A stretch of 64,000 bases of DNA. Source: Gammaproteobacteria bacterium (GTDB taxonomy: Bacteria > Pseudomonadota > Gammaproteobacteria > Tenderiales > Tenderiaceae). The position numbers and the translations under genes are program-made. The notes below the pieces were generated by a model. It was not told where the DNA came from and did no database searches. It worked only from the letters and a program-made list of their open reading frames with translations. Shown one piece after another: positions 55,096 through 64,000 of the stretch (position 1 is its first letter; every line of letters starts with the position of its first letter). The stretch spans positions 1-64,000 of the forward strand of contig JACQEP010000025.1 of the NCBI GenBank assembly GCA_016200485.1, in the 5' to 3' direction.

Positions 55096-56261
55096 TAATT
55101 GATAACTCCACGCTCCTGAACTGAACGAATACTCGACCAACGCTTACAACTCGGGCAAGACCAATGCATGGCATTTCCAGTAAACCCACAGTTAGCACAA
55201 CGATATACAGGCTTCGCTGCCAATAATTTATTTAAAGTCGTTTTGATCAGCGCATAGTTCTCGGAAACGGGCGGCTGACGCTGCATTTCCAACTCCAGCA
55301 TATAATTCACTCCATGCAGCGAAGGACGTTTGCTAATTTCCTGCCCCAAAAAATTTGCCGCCGCAGACTCGCCCTCAAGATCAAAAATCATGCGCGAGGC
55401 AGCCAGTAACAACTCAACATTGGAATGATGATGTATTACTTTTTTAAGAAACCCGAGTAATTCTGCTCGCTGCCCGCAAGCTTCATGACATTTCACTAAT
55501 GACGCCAACACTTCGGCCAAATATTGAGGTGCCCGTTTTTCCAAGCGCTGATAATGTTGGATTGCACCTGACCAATCACCTGCATCACGTCGCAAATCCC
55601 CTTGCATGATCATTGCCCTTGCACAGCCATCATCCTGCGCAATGGCCCGCTCCAGCATCCGTTCGGCCTGAGCGATATCGCCTTTTTTCTGGGCATTATC
55701 AGCAATTTCACAATAATACTGCGCGATTAATTGATCTTCCGCCTTACCGGTGCAAGTCTCGATTTTGCGCACAACATCCACTGCCCGGAACCACTCTTTT
55801 TCCTGTTCGTAAATATCGCGCAATAATTTCAGGGCGGGTAAATGTCGACTCTCGGAATCGATAATTTCCTGACACAACTCTTCAGCCCGATCCAGCAAAC
55901 CAGCACTCATATAATCCTGCGCCAGCTCAAACAAGACCTGACCGCGTTGCACCGCAGATAAATTGGAACGTACAATCAGATTTTGATGGACGCGTATGGC
56001 CCGCGAGACTTCACCGCGGCGCCGAAAAAGACTGCCCAAGGCCAGATGAATATCGACGGTATCTTTATCGACCTCGAGCATCCTGACGAAGACATCGATC
56101 GCTTTATCCGGCTGTTCATTGATCAGGAAGTTCAGACCCTTGAAATATTCTGGATTAAAACTTCTCGCCTCAGCCTCCAGGCACTTACGATATTCACGTC
56201 GTGCCACAAGCCAGCCGGAAACAGCAGCAACAGGCAACAATAACCAGATTAGCTCCTGCAT
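55095..56261 (-). CDS. lapB: lipopolysaccharide assembly protein B
   Basis: A 388-residue inner-membrane TPR protein that controls LPS synthesis by guiding FtsH to LpxC. One N-terminal segment (residues 2-20) is followed by nine or so TPR repeats and a C-terminal rubredoxin-like zinc ribbon, CANCGFTG then CPSCKRW. Length fits E. coli LapB. Six bases separate it from lapA, and it overlaps pyrF by one base. Confidence 0.96.
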   Translation of the reverse strand: MQELIWLLLPVAAVSGWLVARREYRKCLEAEARSFNPEYFKGLNFLINEQPDKAIDVFVRMLEVDKDTVDIHLALGSLFRRRGEVSRAIRVHQNLIVRSNLSAVQRGQVLFELAQDYMSAGLLDRAEELCQEIIDSESRHLPALKLLRDIYEQEKEWFRAVDVVRKIETCTGKAEDQLIAQYYCEIADNAQKKGDIAQAERMLERAIAQDDGCARAMIMQGDLRRDAGDWSGAIQHYQRLEKRAPQYLAEVLASLVKCHEACGQRAELLGFLKKVIHHHSNVELLLAASRMIFDLEGESAAANFLGQEISKRPSLHGVNYMLELEMQRQPPVSENYALIKTTLNKLLAAKPVYRCANCGFTGNAMHWSCPSCKRWSSIRSVQERGVIN

Positions 56262-56267
56262 AATCGA

Positions 56268-56555
56268 CTATGACTCCTTCGTCGCGGAGCGAGTGTGCGT
56301 CAAGCGGCGCTCAACGTGTTTCATGCCTTTCTTCAGCTTGCTGATTTCTCGCTTCAGCCGAATAATCACACCCACACTACCGAGCAAGCCTAATATTGCA
56401 CCTGTCCCCAGCGTCAGCATTAACGCCAAGGACAATGGCAAATCCCAACTCCCAAAATAATAATTGAGATGCACCACTTGCGAATTGAGAACGGAAAAAC
56501 TAATCCCGACCAATAATATGAAGGCCAGGAAGATCAGGGTGAAGATACGTGTCAT
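56268..56555 (-). CDS. lapA: lipopolysaccharide assembly protein A
   Basis: A 95-residue protein with two membrane segments (about 5-22 and 42-64) and a short coiled-coil tail, the layout of LapA/YciS. VHLNYYFGSWDLPLSLALMLTLGTGAILG is the conserved middle. It works with LapB in LPS assembly. It is downstream of ihfB by 30 bases. Confidence 0.93.
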   Translation of the reverse strand: MTRIFTLIFLAFILLVGISFSVLNSQVVHLNYYFGSWDLPLSLALMLTLGTGAILGLLGSVGVIIRLKREISKLKKGMKHVERRLTHTRSATKES

Positions 56556-56585
56556 ACCTTACGCCCCTCCGAGGACACCTGAAAT

Positions 56586-56894
56586 TTAATTGTCGGTAAT
56601 GGGAACTCGGGTAACACTTTCGTTAACCCGCTCCCGCATTTCCTTACCCGGTTTGAAGTGGGGGACGTATTTTCCGGTCAAGGGCACCGATTCACCCGTT
56701 TTAGGATTACGTCCTACACGCGGCGGACGGAAGTGCAGTGAAAAACTACCAAATCCCCGGATCTCGATGCGATCCCCGGTGGCCAAGGTTAGAGCCATTT
56801 GCTCAATCATGGTTTTGATAGCGAATTCAACGTCTTTCGAAGTCAAATGACTCTGACGTTGCGACAAAATTTCGATCAGCTCAGATTTTGTCAT
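56586..56894 (-). CDS. ihfB: integration host factor subunit beta
   Basis: A 102-residue DNA-bending protein that pairs with IhfA. It contains the HU/IHF signature [24 protein letters not shown] with the intercalating Pro in RNPKTG. It is the classic neighbour of rpsA. It has its own promoter in the gap behind the rpsA terminator. If the CRISPR adaptation machinery needs IHF, as type I-E does, this supplies one half; for type II-C that is not established. Confidence 0.96.
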   Translation of the reverse strand: MTKSELIEILSQRQSHLTSKDVEFAIKTMIEQMALTLATGDRIEIRGFGSFSLHFRPPRVGRNPKTGESVPLTGKYVPHFKPGKEMRERVNESVTRVPITDN

Positions 56895-56946
56895 TATTAG
56901 TCTTCCCCTGGTTGCTAGGGGCCAGAATCACCCCCTTGGTCAAGCT

Positions 56947-56976
56947 ATAATACTGATAAGACAAGTGTTTTCGCAA
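56947..56976 (-). promoter_or_regulatory. ihfB promoter
   Basis: Read on the - strand: TTGCGA (56976-56971), an 18-base spacer and TATTAT (56952-56947). The start site would lie near 56940, about 46 bases before the ihfB ATG. It lies just after the rpsA terminator. Confidence 0.55.
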
Positions 56977-56986
56977 CTCCCCCCTG

Positions 56987-57014
56987 AAAAAAAAGCCGGT
57001 CACTGGGACCGGCT
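56987..57014 (-). terminator. rpsA terminator
   Basis: On the - strand AGCCGGTC-CCAGT-GACCGGCT is followed by eight T. It lies 14 bases past the rpsA stop. Confidence 0.9.
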
Positions 57015-57028
57015 CCGGGTTGGTGCGA

Positions 57029-58708
57029 TTAGACGTTCTGTTCGCCCTGAGTTTCCATCTTTTCTTTAAGGATATCACCCAGGGTAGTGGAGCCAACACC
57101 GCCGCGAGTGTATTCCTGAATTGCTTCGGCCTCTTCGTCACTATCTTTAGCCTTGATCGACAGCATGATAGTACGGTTCTTGCGATCAACGCCAATGAAC
57201 TTGGCTTCAACCGCATCCCCCACGTTCAGCAGCGTACGCATATCTTCGACATGCTCACGCGACAATTCAGAAGCGCGCAGATGACCTTCCACGCCTTCTG
57301 TCAGTGTGATCACGGCACCCTTGGCGTCAACTTCAGCGACCACGCCTTTCACGATGGTGCCTTTTGGATGCTCACCAACATACTGGGAGAATGGATCCTG
57401 ATCCAGCTGCTTGATACCCAGCGAAATACGCTCGCGCTCAGGATCGATTGCCAGAATGACGGACTCGAGTTCATCGCCCTTCTTGTATTTACGAACGGCG
57501 TCTTCACCGGTCTCATTCCAGGAAATATCAGACAAGTGCAGCAGGCCGTCGATGCCGCCTTCCAGACCAACGAAAATACCGAAATCGGTGATCGACTTGA
57601 TTACGCCCTTGATCTTCTCGCCCTTGTTATGGGTGACCGAGAAGGATTCCCACGGATTCATCTGGCACTGCTTCATGCCCAGAGAAATACGGCGACGCTC
57701 TTCGTCGATATCCAGCACCATAACTTCAACTTCGTCGCCAACGTGTACAACCTTGGACGGATGGATGTTCTTGTTGGTCCAATCCATTTCAGAAACGTGT
57801 ACCAGACCTTCAACACCTTGTTCGATCTCAACAAAGCAACCGTAATCAGCAATGTTGGTGACTTTGCCGAACATGCGGGTACCTACTGGGTAACGGCGCG
57901 AAATTGCAGACCATGGGTCATCGCCCAACTGCTTGAGACCCAGAGAAACGCGTTGACGCTCTTTGTCGAACTTCAATACTTTAACGGTGATTTCGTCACC
58001 GACATTGACGATTTCTGACGGCTGACGTACACGACGCCATGCCATATCGGTGATATGCAACAGACCATCAATACCGCCCAGATCAATGAAAGCGCCGTAA
58101 TCGGTGAGGTTCTTGACCACACCCTTGATGACTTGGCCTTCGACCAGATTGTCGAGCAGCACTTGACGCTCGGCGCTACCTTCTTTCTCAACCACAGCGC
58201 GGCGTGACACAACAACATTGTTACGGCGGCGATCCAGTTTGACAACCTTGAATTCAAGGGTCTTGCCTTCAAGATGCGCTGCATCGCGCACGGGACGTAC
58301 ATCAACCAAAGAACCGGGGAGGAAGGCGCGGATACCGCTCATTTCGACAGTGTAGCCGCCTTTGACCTTGCCGGTGATGACACCGATCACGGCCGTAGAT
58401 TCGTTCATTGCTTTCTCGAGATCAACCCAAGCCTGGGCGCGCACGGCTTTTTCACGTGACAAGCGAGTTTCGCCGTAACCGTCTTCAACGGTTTCCAGAG
58501 CGACTTCGATTTCGTCACCGACGTTAACATTGACTTTACCGGTTTCGTTGTAGAACTGTTCGACCGGGATTGCGCTGTCTGATTTCAAACCGGCATTAAC
58601 AACGACGACGTTGTCATCGATGCTCAATACAGTCGCGCGCAAAATTGCGCCAGGCTGCATGCGCTCGTTAACCAGACTTTCCTCAAGAAGTTTTGCAAAG
58701 CTTTCCAT
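57029..58708 (-). CDS. rpsA: 30S ribosomal protein S1
   Basis: A 559-residue RNA-binding protein with six S1 repeats, each with the pattern G-x-V-x(4)-YGxFV/I, needed to load mRNA on the ribosome. It starts [15 protein letters not shown] at 58708 is chosen for the AAGG nine bases upstream, since the longer in-frame reading runs back into cmk and lacks family similarity. It lies between cmk and ihfB as in E. coli and has its own strong terminator. Confidence 0.97.
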   Translation of the reverse strand: MESFAKLLEESLVNERMQPGAILRATVLSIDDNVVVVNAGLKSDSAIPVEQFYNETGKVNVNVGDEIEVALETVEDGYGETRLSREKAVRAQAWVDLEKAMNESTAVIGVITGKVKGGYTVEMSGIRAFLPGSLVDVRPVRDAAHLEGKTLEFKVVKLDRRRNNVVVSRRAVVEKEGSAERQVLLDNLVEGQVIKGVVKNLTDYGAFIDLGGIDGLLHITDMAWRRVRQPSEIVNVGDEITVKVLKFDKERQRVSLGLKQLGDDPWSAISRRYPVGTRMFGKVTNIADYGCFVEIEQGVEGLVHVSEMDWTNKNIHPSKVVHVGDEVEVMVLDIDEERRRISLGMKQCQMNPWESFSVTHNKGEKIKGVIKSITDFGIFVGLEGGIDGLLHLSDISWNETGEDAVRKYKKGDELESVILAIDPERERISLGIKQLDQDPFSQYVGEHPKGTIVKGVVAEVDAKGAVITLTEGVEGHLRASELSREHVEDMRTLLNVGDAVEAKFIGVDRKNRTIMLSIKAKDSDEEAEAIQEYTRGGVGSTTLGDILKEKMETQGEQNV

Positions 58709-58842
58709 TGATGGTTTACCTTTTCCTCGCCGGGACTGACGTCCTGACTTTGATTGCTGTTGCACCGCAAGAATGCGGTGTGTGTTTATCATCGGTCTGG
58801 CGTTGCCAGACCCCCGTAGTAATATTGCGTAACGCGTGTGCC

Positions 58843-59529
58843 CTAACCTGAAACCTGCTGCCAAAGTGCCTTCACCCGCGCCAATACTTCGGCTACGGGT
58901 ACACCGGAGGTATCCACCACAACGGCATCTGCCGCCGGCATCAGCGGGGCTACCGCCCGCTCCTTATCGCGCGCATCGCGCTGGGCAAGTTCCTGATAAA
59001 GGGCCGCCATATTAACATTAACCCCCTTTTCCTTCAACTGCTTATGGCGCCTGGAGACGCGCTCATCCAGACTTGCAGTCAGGAAGATTTTAAGCTTGGC
59101 ATCCGGAAACACTACTGTTCCCATGTCACGGCCATCGGCCACCAGTCCCGGTGGCTGACAGAAGGCCCGTTGCCGCTCCAGCAGCGCACTGCGCACCATA
59201 GGAATCACGGCCACCTTCGAGGCATCATTACCACACTCCTCGCTACGGATGACATCGGTAACTTCTTCTCCCTCAAGGAAAATTCGGGTCGTGGCGCCGG
59301 TGTCGTCGCCCGTAAACTGGACATCCAGGTGGGCCGCCAGGGTTTCCAGCCCCACCGCGTCCCCAAAGGGAATCGAATGCCAGCGTGCGGCAAGTCCCAC
59401 CAGGCGGTAAAGCGCTCCACTATCCAGAAAATGCCAATCCAGATCCTGGGCCAGAAGACGGCTAATCGTGCCTTTGCCCGATCCGCCAGGACCATCGATG
59501 GTAATTACCGGGGGTTTTTCTTCTATCAT
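58843..59529 (-). CDS. cmk: cytidylate kinase
   Basis: A 228-residue kinase that makes CDP and dCDP. The P-loop is [18 protein letters not shown], the CMP-binding motif is [22 protein letters not shown] and the lid is RVSRRHKQL. Three bases separate it from aroA, so they share a transcript. About 134 bases lie between it and rpsA. Confidence 0.96.
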   Translation of the reverse strand: MIEEKPPVITIDGPGGSGKGTISRLLAQDLDWHFLDSGALYRLVGLAARWHSIPFGDAVGLETLAAHLDVQFTGDDTGATTRIFLEGEEVTDVIRSEECGNDASKVAVIPMVRSALLERQRAFCQPPGLVADGRDMGTVVFPDAKLKIFLTASLDERVSRRHKQLKEKGVNVNMAALYQELAQRDARDKERAVAPLMPAADAVVVDTSGVPVAEVLARVKALWQQVSG

Positions 59530-59532
59530 GGC

Positions 59533-60843
59533 TTAACCCTTGATCTCCAAGCCTGCGCCACGCGCCAGCTGAATAAAACCCGGAAACGAGGTCGCCACAT
59601 TGGCACAATCGTTGATAACGACCTCTCCTTCCGCCCGCAGTGCCGCCATGGCAAAGGACATGGCGATCCGGTGATCACCATGACTATCGATCTCGGCACC
59701 TCGCAGACCACCGCCCTGTATCATGATCCCATCCGCTGTCGGGCGAGCGTCAATACCCATTTTGAGCAGCCCATCGGCCATCACCTGAATCCGGTCACTT
59801 TCTTTCACCCGTAGTTCTTCGGCACCGGTCAACACGGTTTGGCCTTCGGCGCAGGCCGCTGCCACGAACAGTGACGGAAATTCATCAATCGCCAGCGGCA
59901 CCAATTCTTCCGGAATTTGAATACCACGCAACTTAGATGCACAGATACGGATATCGGCCACCGGTTCGCCTCCGACTTCACGCTCATTCATGACTTCGAT
60001 ATTGGCACCCATCAAACGCAAAATATCGATCACACCCGTACGTGTCGGATTGATGCCCACATGTTCGAGTACGATGTCTGAACCGGGCGCGATGCTGGCA
60101 CCGACCATGAAAAATGCGGCAGACGAAATATCGGCCGGTACATCAATCGCCGTCGCCTTGAGTTTGCCGCCACCGACCACACAGGCAGTCGCACCACGAC
60201 GTTCCACAGGATAACCAAATCCTGTCAACATACGTTCGGTATGATCGCGCGTCGGCGCAGGTTCGGTAATGCAGGTTTTTCCTTCGGCATACAAACCTGC
60301 CAATAACAGCGATGACTTCACCTGTGCACTGGCCATCGGCATGATGTAGTCAATGCCTTTGAGTTTGGCGTTGGCCTGGATATGTAAAGGTGGCGTTCCT
60401 TTTTCTGTCGCATCGATCCGCGCGCCCATTTTTGCCAGCGGATCAGTGACGCGCCGCATCGGCCGTTTTGACAGAGAGGCATCGCCGATCATTTCAACTT
60501 CAACACCAGCACCCGCCAGCAACCCCGCCATCAATCGCATCGAGGTGCCGGAATTACCTAAATCCAGTGCCTTGCTTGGGCGCTTTAGCCCATGCATACC
60601 AACACCATGGATCGTGACGCGACCTTGATCCGGTCCTTCGATCTTGACCCCCATATCGCGAAACGCGCGCAAGGTACAAAGACTGTCTTCGCCTTCCAGG
60701 AATCCGGTAACGTGAGTCACGCCTTCCGCCAGCGCACCCAACATAATCGAACGATGGGAGATGGATTTATCGCCAGGCACGCGTACCCGGCCATTCAGGG
60801 CACCGCCTGGCTTCACAAAAAAACGAACGTTTGATCCACTCAT
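59533..60843 (-). CDS. aroA: 3-phosphoshikimate 1-carboxyvinyltransferase
   Basis: A 436-residue EPSP synthase of the shikimate pathway. The N-terminal PGDKSISHRSIMLGALAEG and the LGNSGTSMRLMAGLL motif are diagnostic. The LGNSGT-A/S and RPMRRVT region has the Ala/Ser pattern of class II enzymes (SMRLMAG in place of the class I TMR-PL), which tend to resist glyphosate; this is inferred from motif only. A 243-base gap with a repeat element separates it from tyrA. Confidence 0.94.
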   Translation of the reverse strand: MSGSNVRFFVKPGGALNGRVRVPGDKSISHRSIMLGALAEGVTHVTGFLEGEDSLCTLRAFRDMGVKIEGPDQGRVTIHGVGMHGLKRPSKALDLGNSGTSMRLMAGLLAGAGVEVEMIGDASLSKRPMRRVTDPLAKMGARIDATEKGTPPLHIQANAKLKGIDYIMPMASAQVKSSLLLAGLYAEGKTCITEPAPTRDHTERMLTGFGYPVERRGATACVVGGGKLKATAIDVPADISSAAFFMVGASIAPGSDIVLEHVGINPTRTGVIDILRLMGANIEVMNEREVGGEPVADIRICASKLRGIQIPEELVPLAIDEFPSLFVAAACAEGQTVLTGAEELRVKESDRIQVMADGLLKMGIDARPTADGIMIQGGGLRGAEIDSHGDHRIAMSFAMAALRAEGEVVINDCANVATSFPGFIQLARGAGLEIKG

Positions 60844-60872
60844 TGAAACTCTATCTCTTGGAATATTTACTC

Positions 60873-61066
60873 ACCACAGAGGCACAGAGTACACAGAGTG
60901 GTTACCATTCGTAAGCAGAAAATACCTTGCTTCATCTCAAATACATTATTGCAACACAGAAAACTGCATCTATTTAAGCTTCTATTACCTGCCACACTCT
61001 ACACTTCTCATTACCTCAAATAACTCGGCACCATCAAAATCTCTGTGTTCTCGATGTCTCTGTGGT
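60873..61066. repeat. inverted-repeat element with ACCACAGAGG ends, copy B
   Basis: The left end is ACCACAGAGGCACAGAG and the right end finishes TCGATGTCTCTGTGGT; the 26-base ends match as an inverted repeat with few mismatches around a 194-bp A+T-rich element. GTGGTAAATAAT just past the right end is shared with copy A. It fills the aroA/tyrA gap. Confidence 0.65.
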
Positions 61067-61086
61067 AAATAATCAATAAATCCAGA

Positions 61087-61956
61087 TTAATTCTCGAGCT
61101 GTTTCGCGTAACGGTCACGCGCGTCTTTGGCACGACGAAAAACGGATTCCAGTGCCGCACCATTACCATCGCGCACGGAACGCGTAAGCTCGGCAAGGTC
61201 CTCTGAATAATGTGCCAGTACTTTGAGAATTGCTTCCCGATTGGCAAGGCAAATATCGCGCCACATCAATGGATCACTGGAGGCAATGCGGGTAAAGTCA
61301 CGAAACCCGCCAGCGGCAAAGCGGAAAATTTCTTCGCTTTCATCCATCCCCACCAACGAGTCCACCAACCCAAAGGCTAACAGATGCGGCAAATGACTGG
61401 TTGCGGCCAGAACCTCATCATGATGCTCAACGTTCATTTCTTCGACCACGGCACCGGTTTGTTCCCACATCTGGCGCACTTTGGCTACCGCACCAGGCGC
61501 CGACTCCGGCACAGGGGTCAGAATCACTCGCCGCTTATGAAACAATTCCGTAAATGATGCTTCAACTCCGCTTTTTTCCGTGCCTGCGATAGGATGTCCA
61601 GGCACAAAGCCTGCCGGCAAACGCCGAAATGCAGCGCGAGCAGCAGCCACAACACTGGCTTTGGCACTGCCGACATCAGTAATGATTGCATCATCGGCGA
61701 CATGACCTGCCATGGCGCGAAAACACATTTCCATTGCACCCAAAGGTACTGCCAGCACTACAACATCAGCGCCTTGAACCGCGGTTGCGATGTCGGTGCT
61801 GGCACGATCAATCACGCCCAACTCAAGCGCACGTTGTAATTGAGATTGATCGCGAGCACAGCCAACCACTTCCTGGCAATAACCGGCCGCCTTTAGCGCC
61901 CGCGCCAGCGAACCGCCGATCAAGCCTACGCCAATAATGGTCAGTTGTCTGATCAT
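61087..61956 (-). CDS. tyrA: prephenate dehydrogenase
   Basis: A 289-residue enzyme that converts prephenate to 4-hydroxyphenylpyruvate for tyrosine. The Rossmann motif is TIIGVGLIGGSLARAL; the active-site His are in GHPIAGTEKSG and TSHLPHLLAF. It is the monofunctional form with no chorismate mutase or ACT domain. In Pseudomonas the homologue is fused to aroA; here they are separate genes with a repeat element between them. Confidence 0.94.
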   Translation of the reverse strand: MIRQLTIIGVGLIGGSLARALKAAGYCQEVVGCARDQSQLQRALELGVIDRASTDIATAVQGADVVVLAVPLGAMEMCFRAMAGHVADDAIITDVGSAKASVVAAARAAFRRLPAGFVPGHPIAGTEKSGVEASFTELFHKRRVILTPVPESAPGAVAKVRQMWEQTGAVVEEMNVEHHDEVLAATSHLPHLLAFGLVDSLVGMDESEEIFRFAAGGFRDFTRIASSDPLMWRDICLANREAILKVLAHYSEDLAELTRSVRDGNGAALESVFRRAKDARDRYAKQLEN

Positions 61957-61982
61957 GATCGATAGCTAAATCGAGACCTTAC

Positions 61983-62999
61983 TTACAGCTCGCGGCCAAC
62001 CACTTGGGCAATACCACGCAATTCACCCATCAAGACTTCGAGTTGCTGCGGGCTCAGCGCCTGATCGGCATCACACCAAGCCTCGGAAGGACAAGGATGC
62101 GCTTCGATCAATAAGCCATCGGCACCGGCCGCAATCGCAGCTCGGGACAAAGCAGGCACCATCCACGCCTTACCACCGGCATGGCTGGGATCAATAATTA
62201 CCGGCAAATGCGTTTCCAGCTTCAACACTGGGATTGCCGTGACATCCAGCATATTGCGGTAATAAGTTTCAAAGCTGCGCACACCGCGCTCGCAGAAAAT
62301 AATATTGTGATTGCCTGCGGCAGCGATATATTCCGCCGACATTAGCCATTCGGAAATCGTCGCCGACATACCTCGCTTTAAGATAACAGGTACTTGTACT
62401 TTGCCGACCTCCTTGAGCAGGTCAAAGTTCTGCATGTTGCGGGTACCAATCTGGATCACATCCACGCCATATTCAAGGAAGGTATCCAGCATTCGCACAT
62501 CCATTAACTCAGTCACAATCGGCAGCTTGTGTTTGCGCGCTGCGGTCTGGAACATTTCCAGCCCCTTAACGCCAACACCTTGAAAGGTATAAGGACTGGT
62601 GCGTGGTTTAAAGGCGCCACCACGCATCAGACGACAACCGGCCTTGGCCACTGCCGCTGCCGATTTATCCATCTGATCCTGGGTTTCGACCGAACAGGGG
62701 CCAGCAATGATTTGAATTTGTTTGCCCCCCAACGGGATGCCTTTGATATCGATGATGGTATCTTGCTTGTGTGATTCACGGGCCACGATCTTGTACGGCT
62801 TCATTACCCGCACAACATTTTCGACCATTGGCAACGCTTCGAGCGCCTCTTTATCGATCTTGCGCTCATCGCCAATGGCACCAATCACCGTCCGCTGGAT
62901 ACCTCGCGACACATGCGGCTGCATCCCCATGGCGAGCAACTTTTCTTCCACGGCGTGGATCTGCTCGTCGTTCGCTTCGGATTTCAAAATAATAATCAT
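61983..62999 (-). CDS. aroF: 3-deoxy-7-phosphoheptulonate synthase, type I-beta with ferredoxin-like domain
   Basis: A 338-residue DAHP synthase, the first enzyme of the shikimate pathway. A ferredoxin-like regulatory domain (about 1-70) precedes the KDO8PS-like barrel with IAGPCSVET, GGAFKPRTSPYTFQG and IIDPSHAGGKAWM. Length and layout match the Thermotoga enzyme, where this N-terminal domain binds Tyr or Phe for feedback. It is unlike the long AroF/G/H of E. coli. It lies between pheA and tyrA, where hisC is common in relatives, so the aromatic operon has its own entry enzyme. The gene symbol is by function. Confidence 0.93.
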   Translation of the reverse strand: MIIILKSEANDEQIHAVEEKLLAMGMQPHVSRGIQRTVIGAIGDERKIDKEALEALPMVENVVRVMKPYKIVARESHKQDTIIDIKGIPLGGKQIQIIAGPCSVETQDQMDKSAAAVAKAGCRLMRGGAFKPRTSPYTFQGVGVKGLEMFQTAARKHKLPIVTELMDVRMLDTFLEYGVDVIQIGTRNMQNFDLLKEVGKVQVPVILKRGMSATISEWLMSAEYIAAAGNHNIIFCERGVRSFETYYRNMLDVTAIPVLKLETHLPVIIDPSHAGGKAWMVPALSRAAIAAGADGLLIEAHPCPSEAWCDADQALSPQQLEVLMGELRGIAQVVGREL

Positions 63000-63046
63000 T
63001 GGGACATCTCCAGATGTGTCTAACTCAATTCAATAAAAATTTAAAG

Positions 63047-64000
63047 TCACAGGACTGCAACCGGGTACGATCCCAACACTTTCAACATCGCGGCTTCCTT
63101 GCGCAACATATCCAGCGCAGTAGCGACCTTGGCATCAATAGCATGCCCCTCGATATCGACAAAAAACACATAATCCCACATACCGCGTCGTGACGGACGC
63201 GATTCAATCCGCGTCATCGAAATACCTGCTTCGGCTAACGGCACCAACAATCGCGCCAAAGCCCCCGGCCGGTTGGTGGTGGATAATAACAAAGATGTCT
63301 TATCCTTGCCGCTGACACCTGGTGATTTACGGCCAATAATCAAAAATCGGGTGGTATTATCAGGCTCATCCTCGATATTGGCCACCAACACTTCTAAACC
63401 GTAAATTTCAGCCGCTGTTGCTGAGGCAATTGCTGCCGCACCTGCTTCCTCAAACGCTAGACTAGCGGCCTTGGCATTACTGCTGACCGCAATGCGAGGA
63501 ATATTTTTAAGCTCCTCATCTAACCATTCCCGACACTGTGCCAACGCCTGCTGATGACCATACACCTTGGTAATCTTAGAGATATCCATCTCGCGCGCCA
63601 GCAAACAGTGATGGATGCGCAGCTCTACTTCACCACAAATCTTCAATGGCGAGTTGAGGAACATATCCAGGGTATGATTCACCACGCCCTCAGTGGAATT
63701 TTCCACGGGCACCACGCCATAATTCGATAATCCGGATTCGACATCGCGGAAGATTTCATCGATGGCACCATGCGGCACAGTGACAACGGCATGGCCGAAG
63801 TGTTTCAGCGCGGCATCTTGGGAAAATGTGCCTTCAGGGCCTAGAAATGCGATGCGCATTTTCTGTTCCAGCGCCAGACAGGAAGACATGATTTCGCGAA
63901 ACAGGCGCGCAATATCTTCATCTGTTAGCGGCCCTTGATTGCGCGCAATCACTTGCCGTAACACCTGTGCCTCGCGTTCGGCACGATAATAATCCACATC
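63047..64000 (-). CDS. pheA: chorismate mutase/prephenate dehydratase P-protein, cut by window edge
   Basis: The visible 317 residues hold the end of a chorismate mutase helix (YYRAEREAQVLRQVIARNQGPL, then ARLFREIMSSCLALEQ), a prephenate dehydratase domain (MRIAFLGPEGTFSQDAAL and VPVENSTEGVVNHTLD) and a C-terminal ACT domain (TNRPGALARLLVPLAEAGISMTRIESRPS), the Phe feedback site. The reading frame stays open to the right edge, so the N-terminus with the start, about 40-50 residues, is outside. It leads the visible operon pheA, DAHP synthase, tyrA, aroA, cmk. Confidence 0.95.
   Translation of the reverse strand, partial: DVDYYRAEREAQVLRQVIARNQGPLTDEDIARLFREIMSSCLALEQKMRIAFLGPEGTFSQDAALKHFGHAVVTVPHGAIDEIFRDVESGLSNYGVVPVENSTEGVVNHTLDMFLNSPLKICGEVELRIHHCLLAREMDISKITKVYGHQQALAQCREWLDEELKNIPRIAVSSNAKAASLAFEEAGAAAIASATAAEIYGLEVLVANIEDEPDNTTRFLIIGRKSPGVSGKDKTSLLLSTTNRPGALARLLVPLAEAGISMTRIESRPSRRGMWDYVFFVDIEGHAIDAKVATALDMLRKEAAMLKVLGSYPVAVL

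Noticed and set aside
57020-58018. A 332-codon open frame antisense to rpsA
   Set aside because: A mirror of the codon bias of a highly expressed gene; no recognisable domain.
1-64000. tRNA, rRNA, insertion sequences and prophage genes
   Set aside because: None could be recognised; the gaps are short and filled by repeats, leaders or terminators.

Overview
This 64 kb window looks like the chromosome of a free-living gammaproteobacterium outside the Enterobacterales. Gene order from the left edge to about 14.6 kb (sppA, HAD phosphatase, rluC, rne, tyrosine phosphatase, kdsB, ycaR, lpxK, exbD/exbB, comEC, DUF2062, lolD, lolC/E) follows, from memory, the order in Pseudomonas. The right end (pheA, tyrA, aroA, cmk, rpsA, ihfB, lapA, lapB, pyrF) is also a typical gammaproteobacterial block. 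No rRNA or tRNA gene, transposase, integrase or phage gene was seen.

Layout. 0-14.6 kb: envelope and RNA-processing core genes, with RNase E behind a 0.65 kb leader. 14.6-27.7 kb: a globin, a base-excision glycosylase, rluB, the scpA/scpB condensin partners, trpS, a site-2 protease, a YciO-like protein, the PHP nuclease, yciB-yciI-bolA, a parvulin, a cytochrome c-FTR1 iron permease fusion, peptide deformylase and CsiV. 27.7-32.9 kb: a complete minimal type II-C CRISPR-Cas locus (array, cas2, cas1, cas9, tracrRNA). 32.9-34.7 kb: a decayed mtnP-like fragment and a HipA-family kinase of the YjjJ type. 34.8-44.5 kb: purine salvage (mtnP, hpt), a DsrE protein, a di-haem peroxidase, an MscS channel, and a possible murein-recycling group (nagZ, two peptide permeases, an L,D-transpeptidase, a peptide-binding lipoprotein). 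44.5-55 kb: polysaccharide genes (wzz-like, galU, wbpM-like, manC) mixed with rlmD, an exonuclease, cysM and comEA. 55-64 kb: pyrF, lapB, lapA, ihfB, rpsA, cmk, aroA, tyrA, DAHP synthase and pheA (cut by the window edge).

The accessory highlight is the CRISPR-Cas locus. Seven 36-bp repeats end in a -10-like TATACT. The array sits between a 24-bp perfect hairpin and a rho-independent terminator, so it looks transcriptionally insulated and transcribed rightwards from promoters inside the repeats. The first repeat in that direction is the degenerate one, as expected for type II-C. A short tracrRNA with its own promoter lies divergently upstream of cas9, and its anti-repeat matches the array repeat. 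All Cas9 nuclease residues are present. The Cas9 C-terminal third (residues from about 800) is clearly more A+T rich than the part before it, which hints at exchange of the PAM-interacting region.

Intergenic DNA carries three repeat families. One is a palindrome with CCCTCTCCC / GGGAGAGGG arms (seven copies). One is a TAGGGGCG / CGCCCCTA palindrome (one full copy, one related palindrome and two half copies). The third is a 130-195 bp inverted-repeat-bounded element with ACCACAGAGG or TAACGCGGAGG ends (four copies), which resembles a non-autonomous mobile element.
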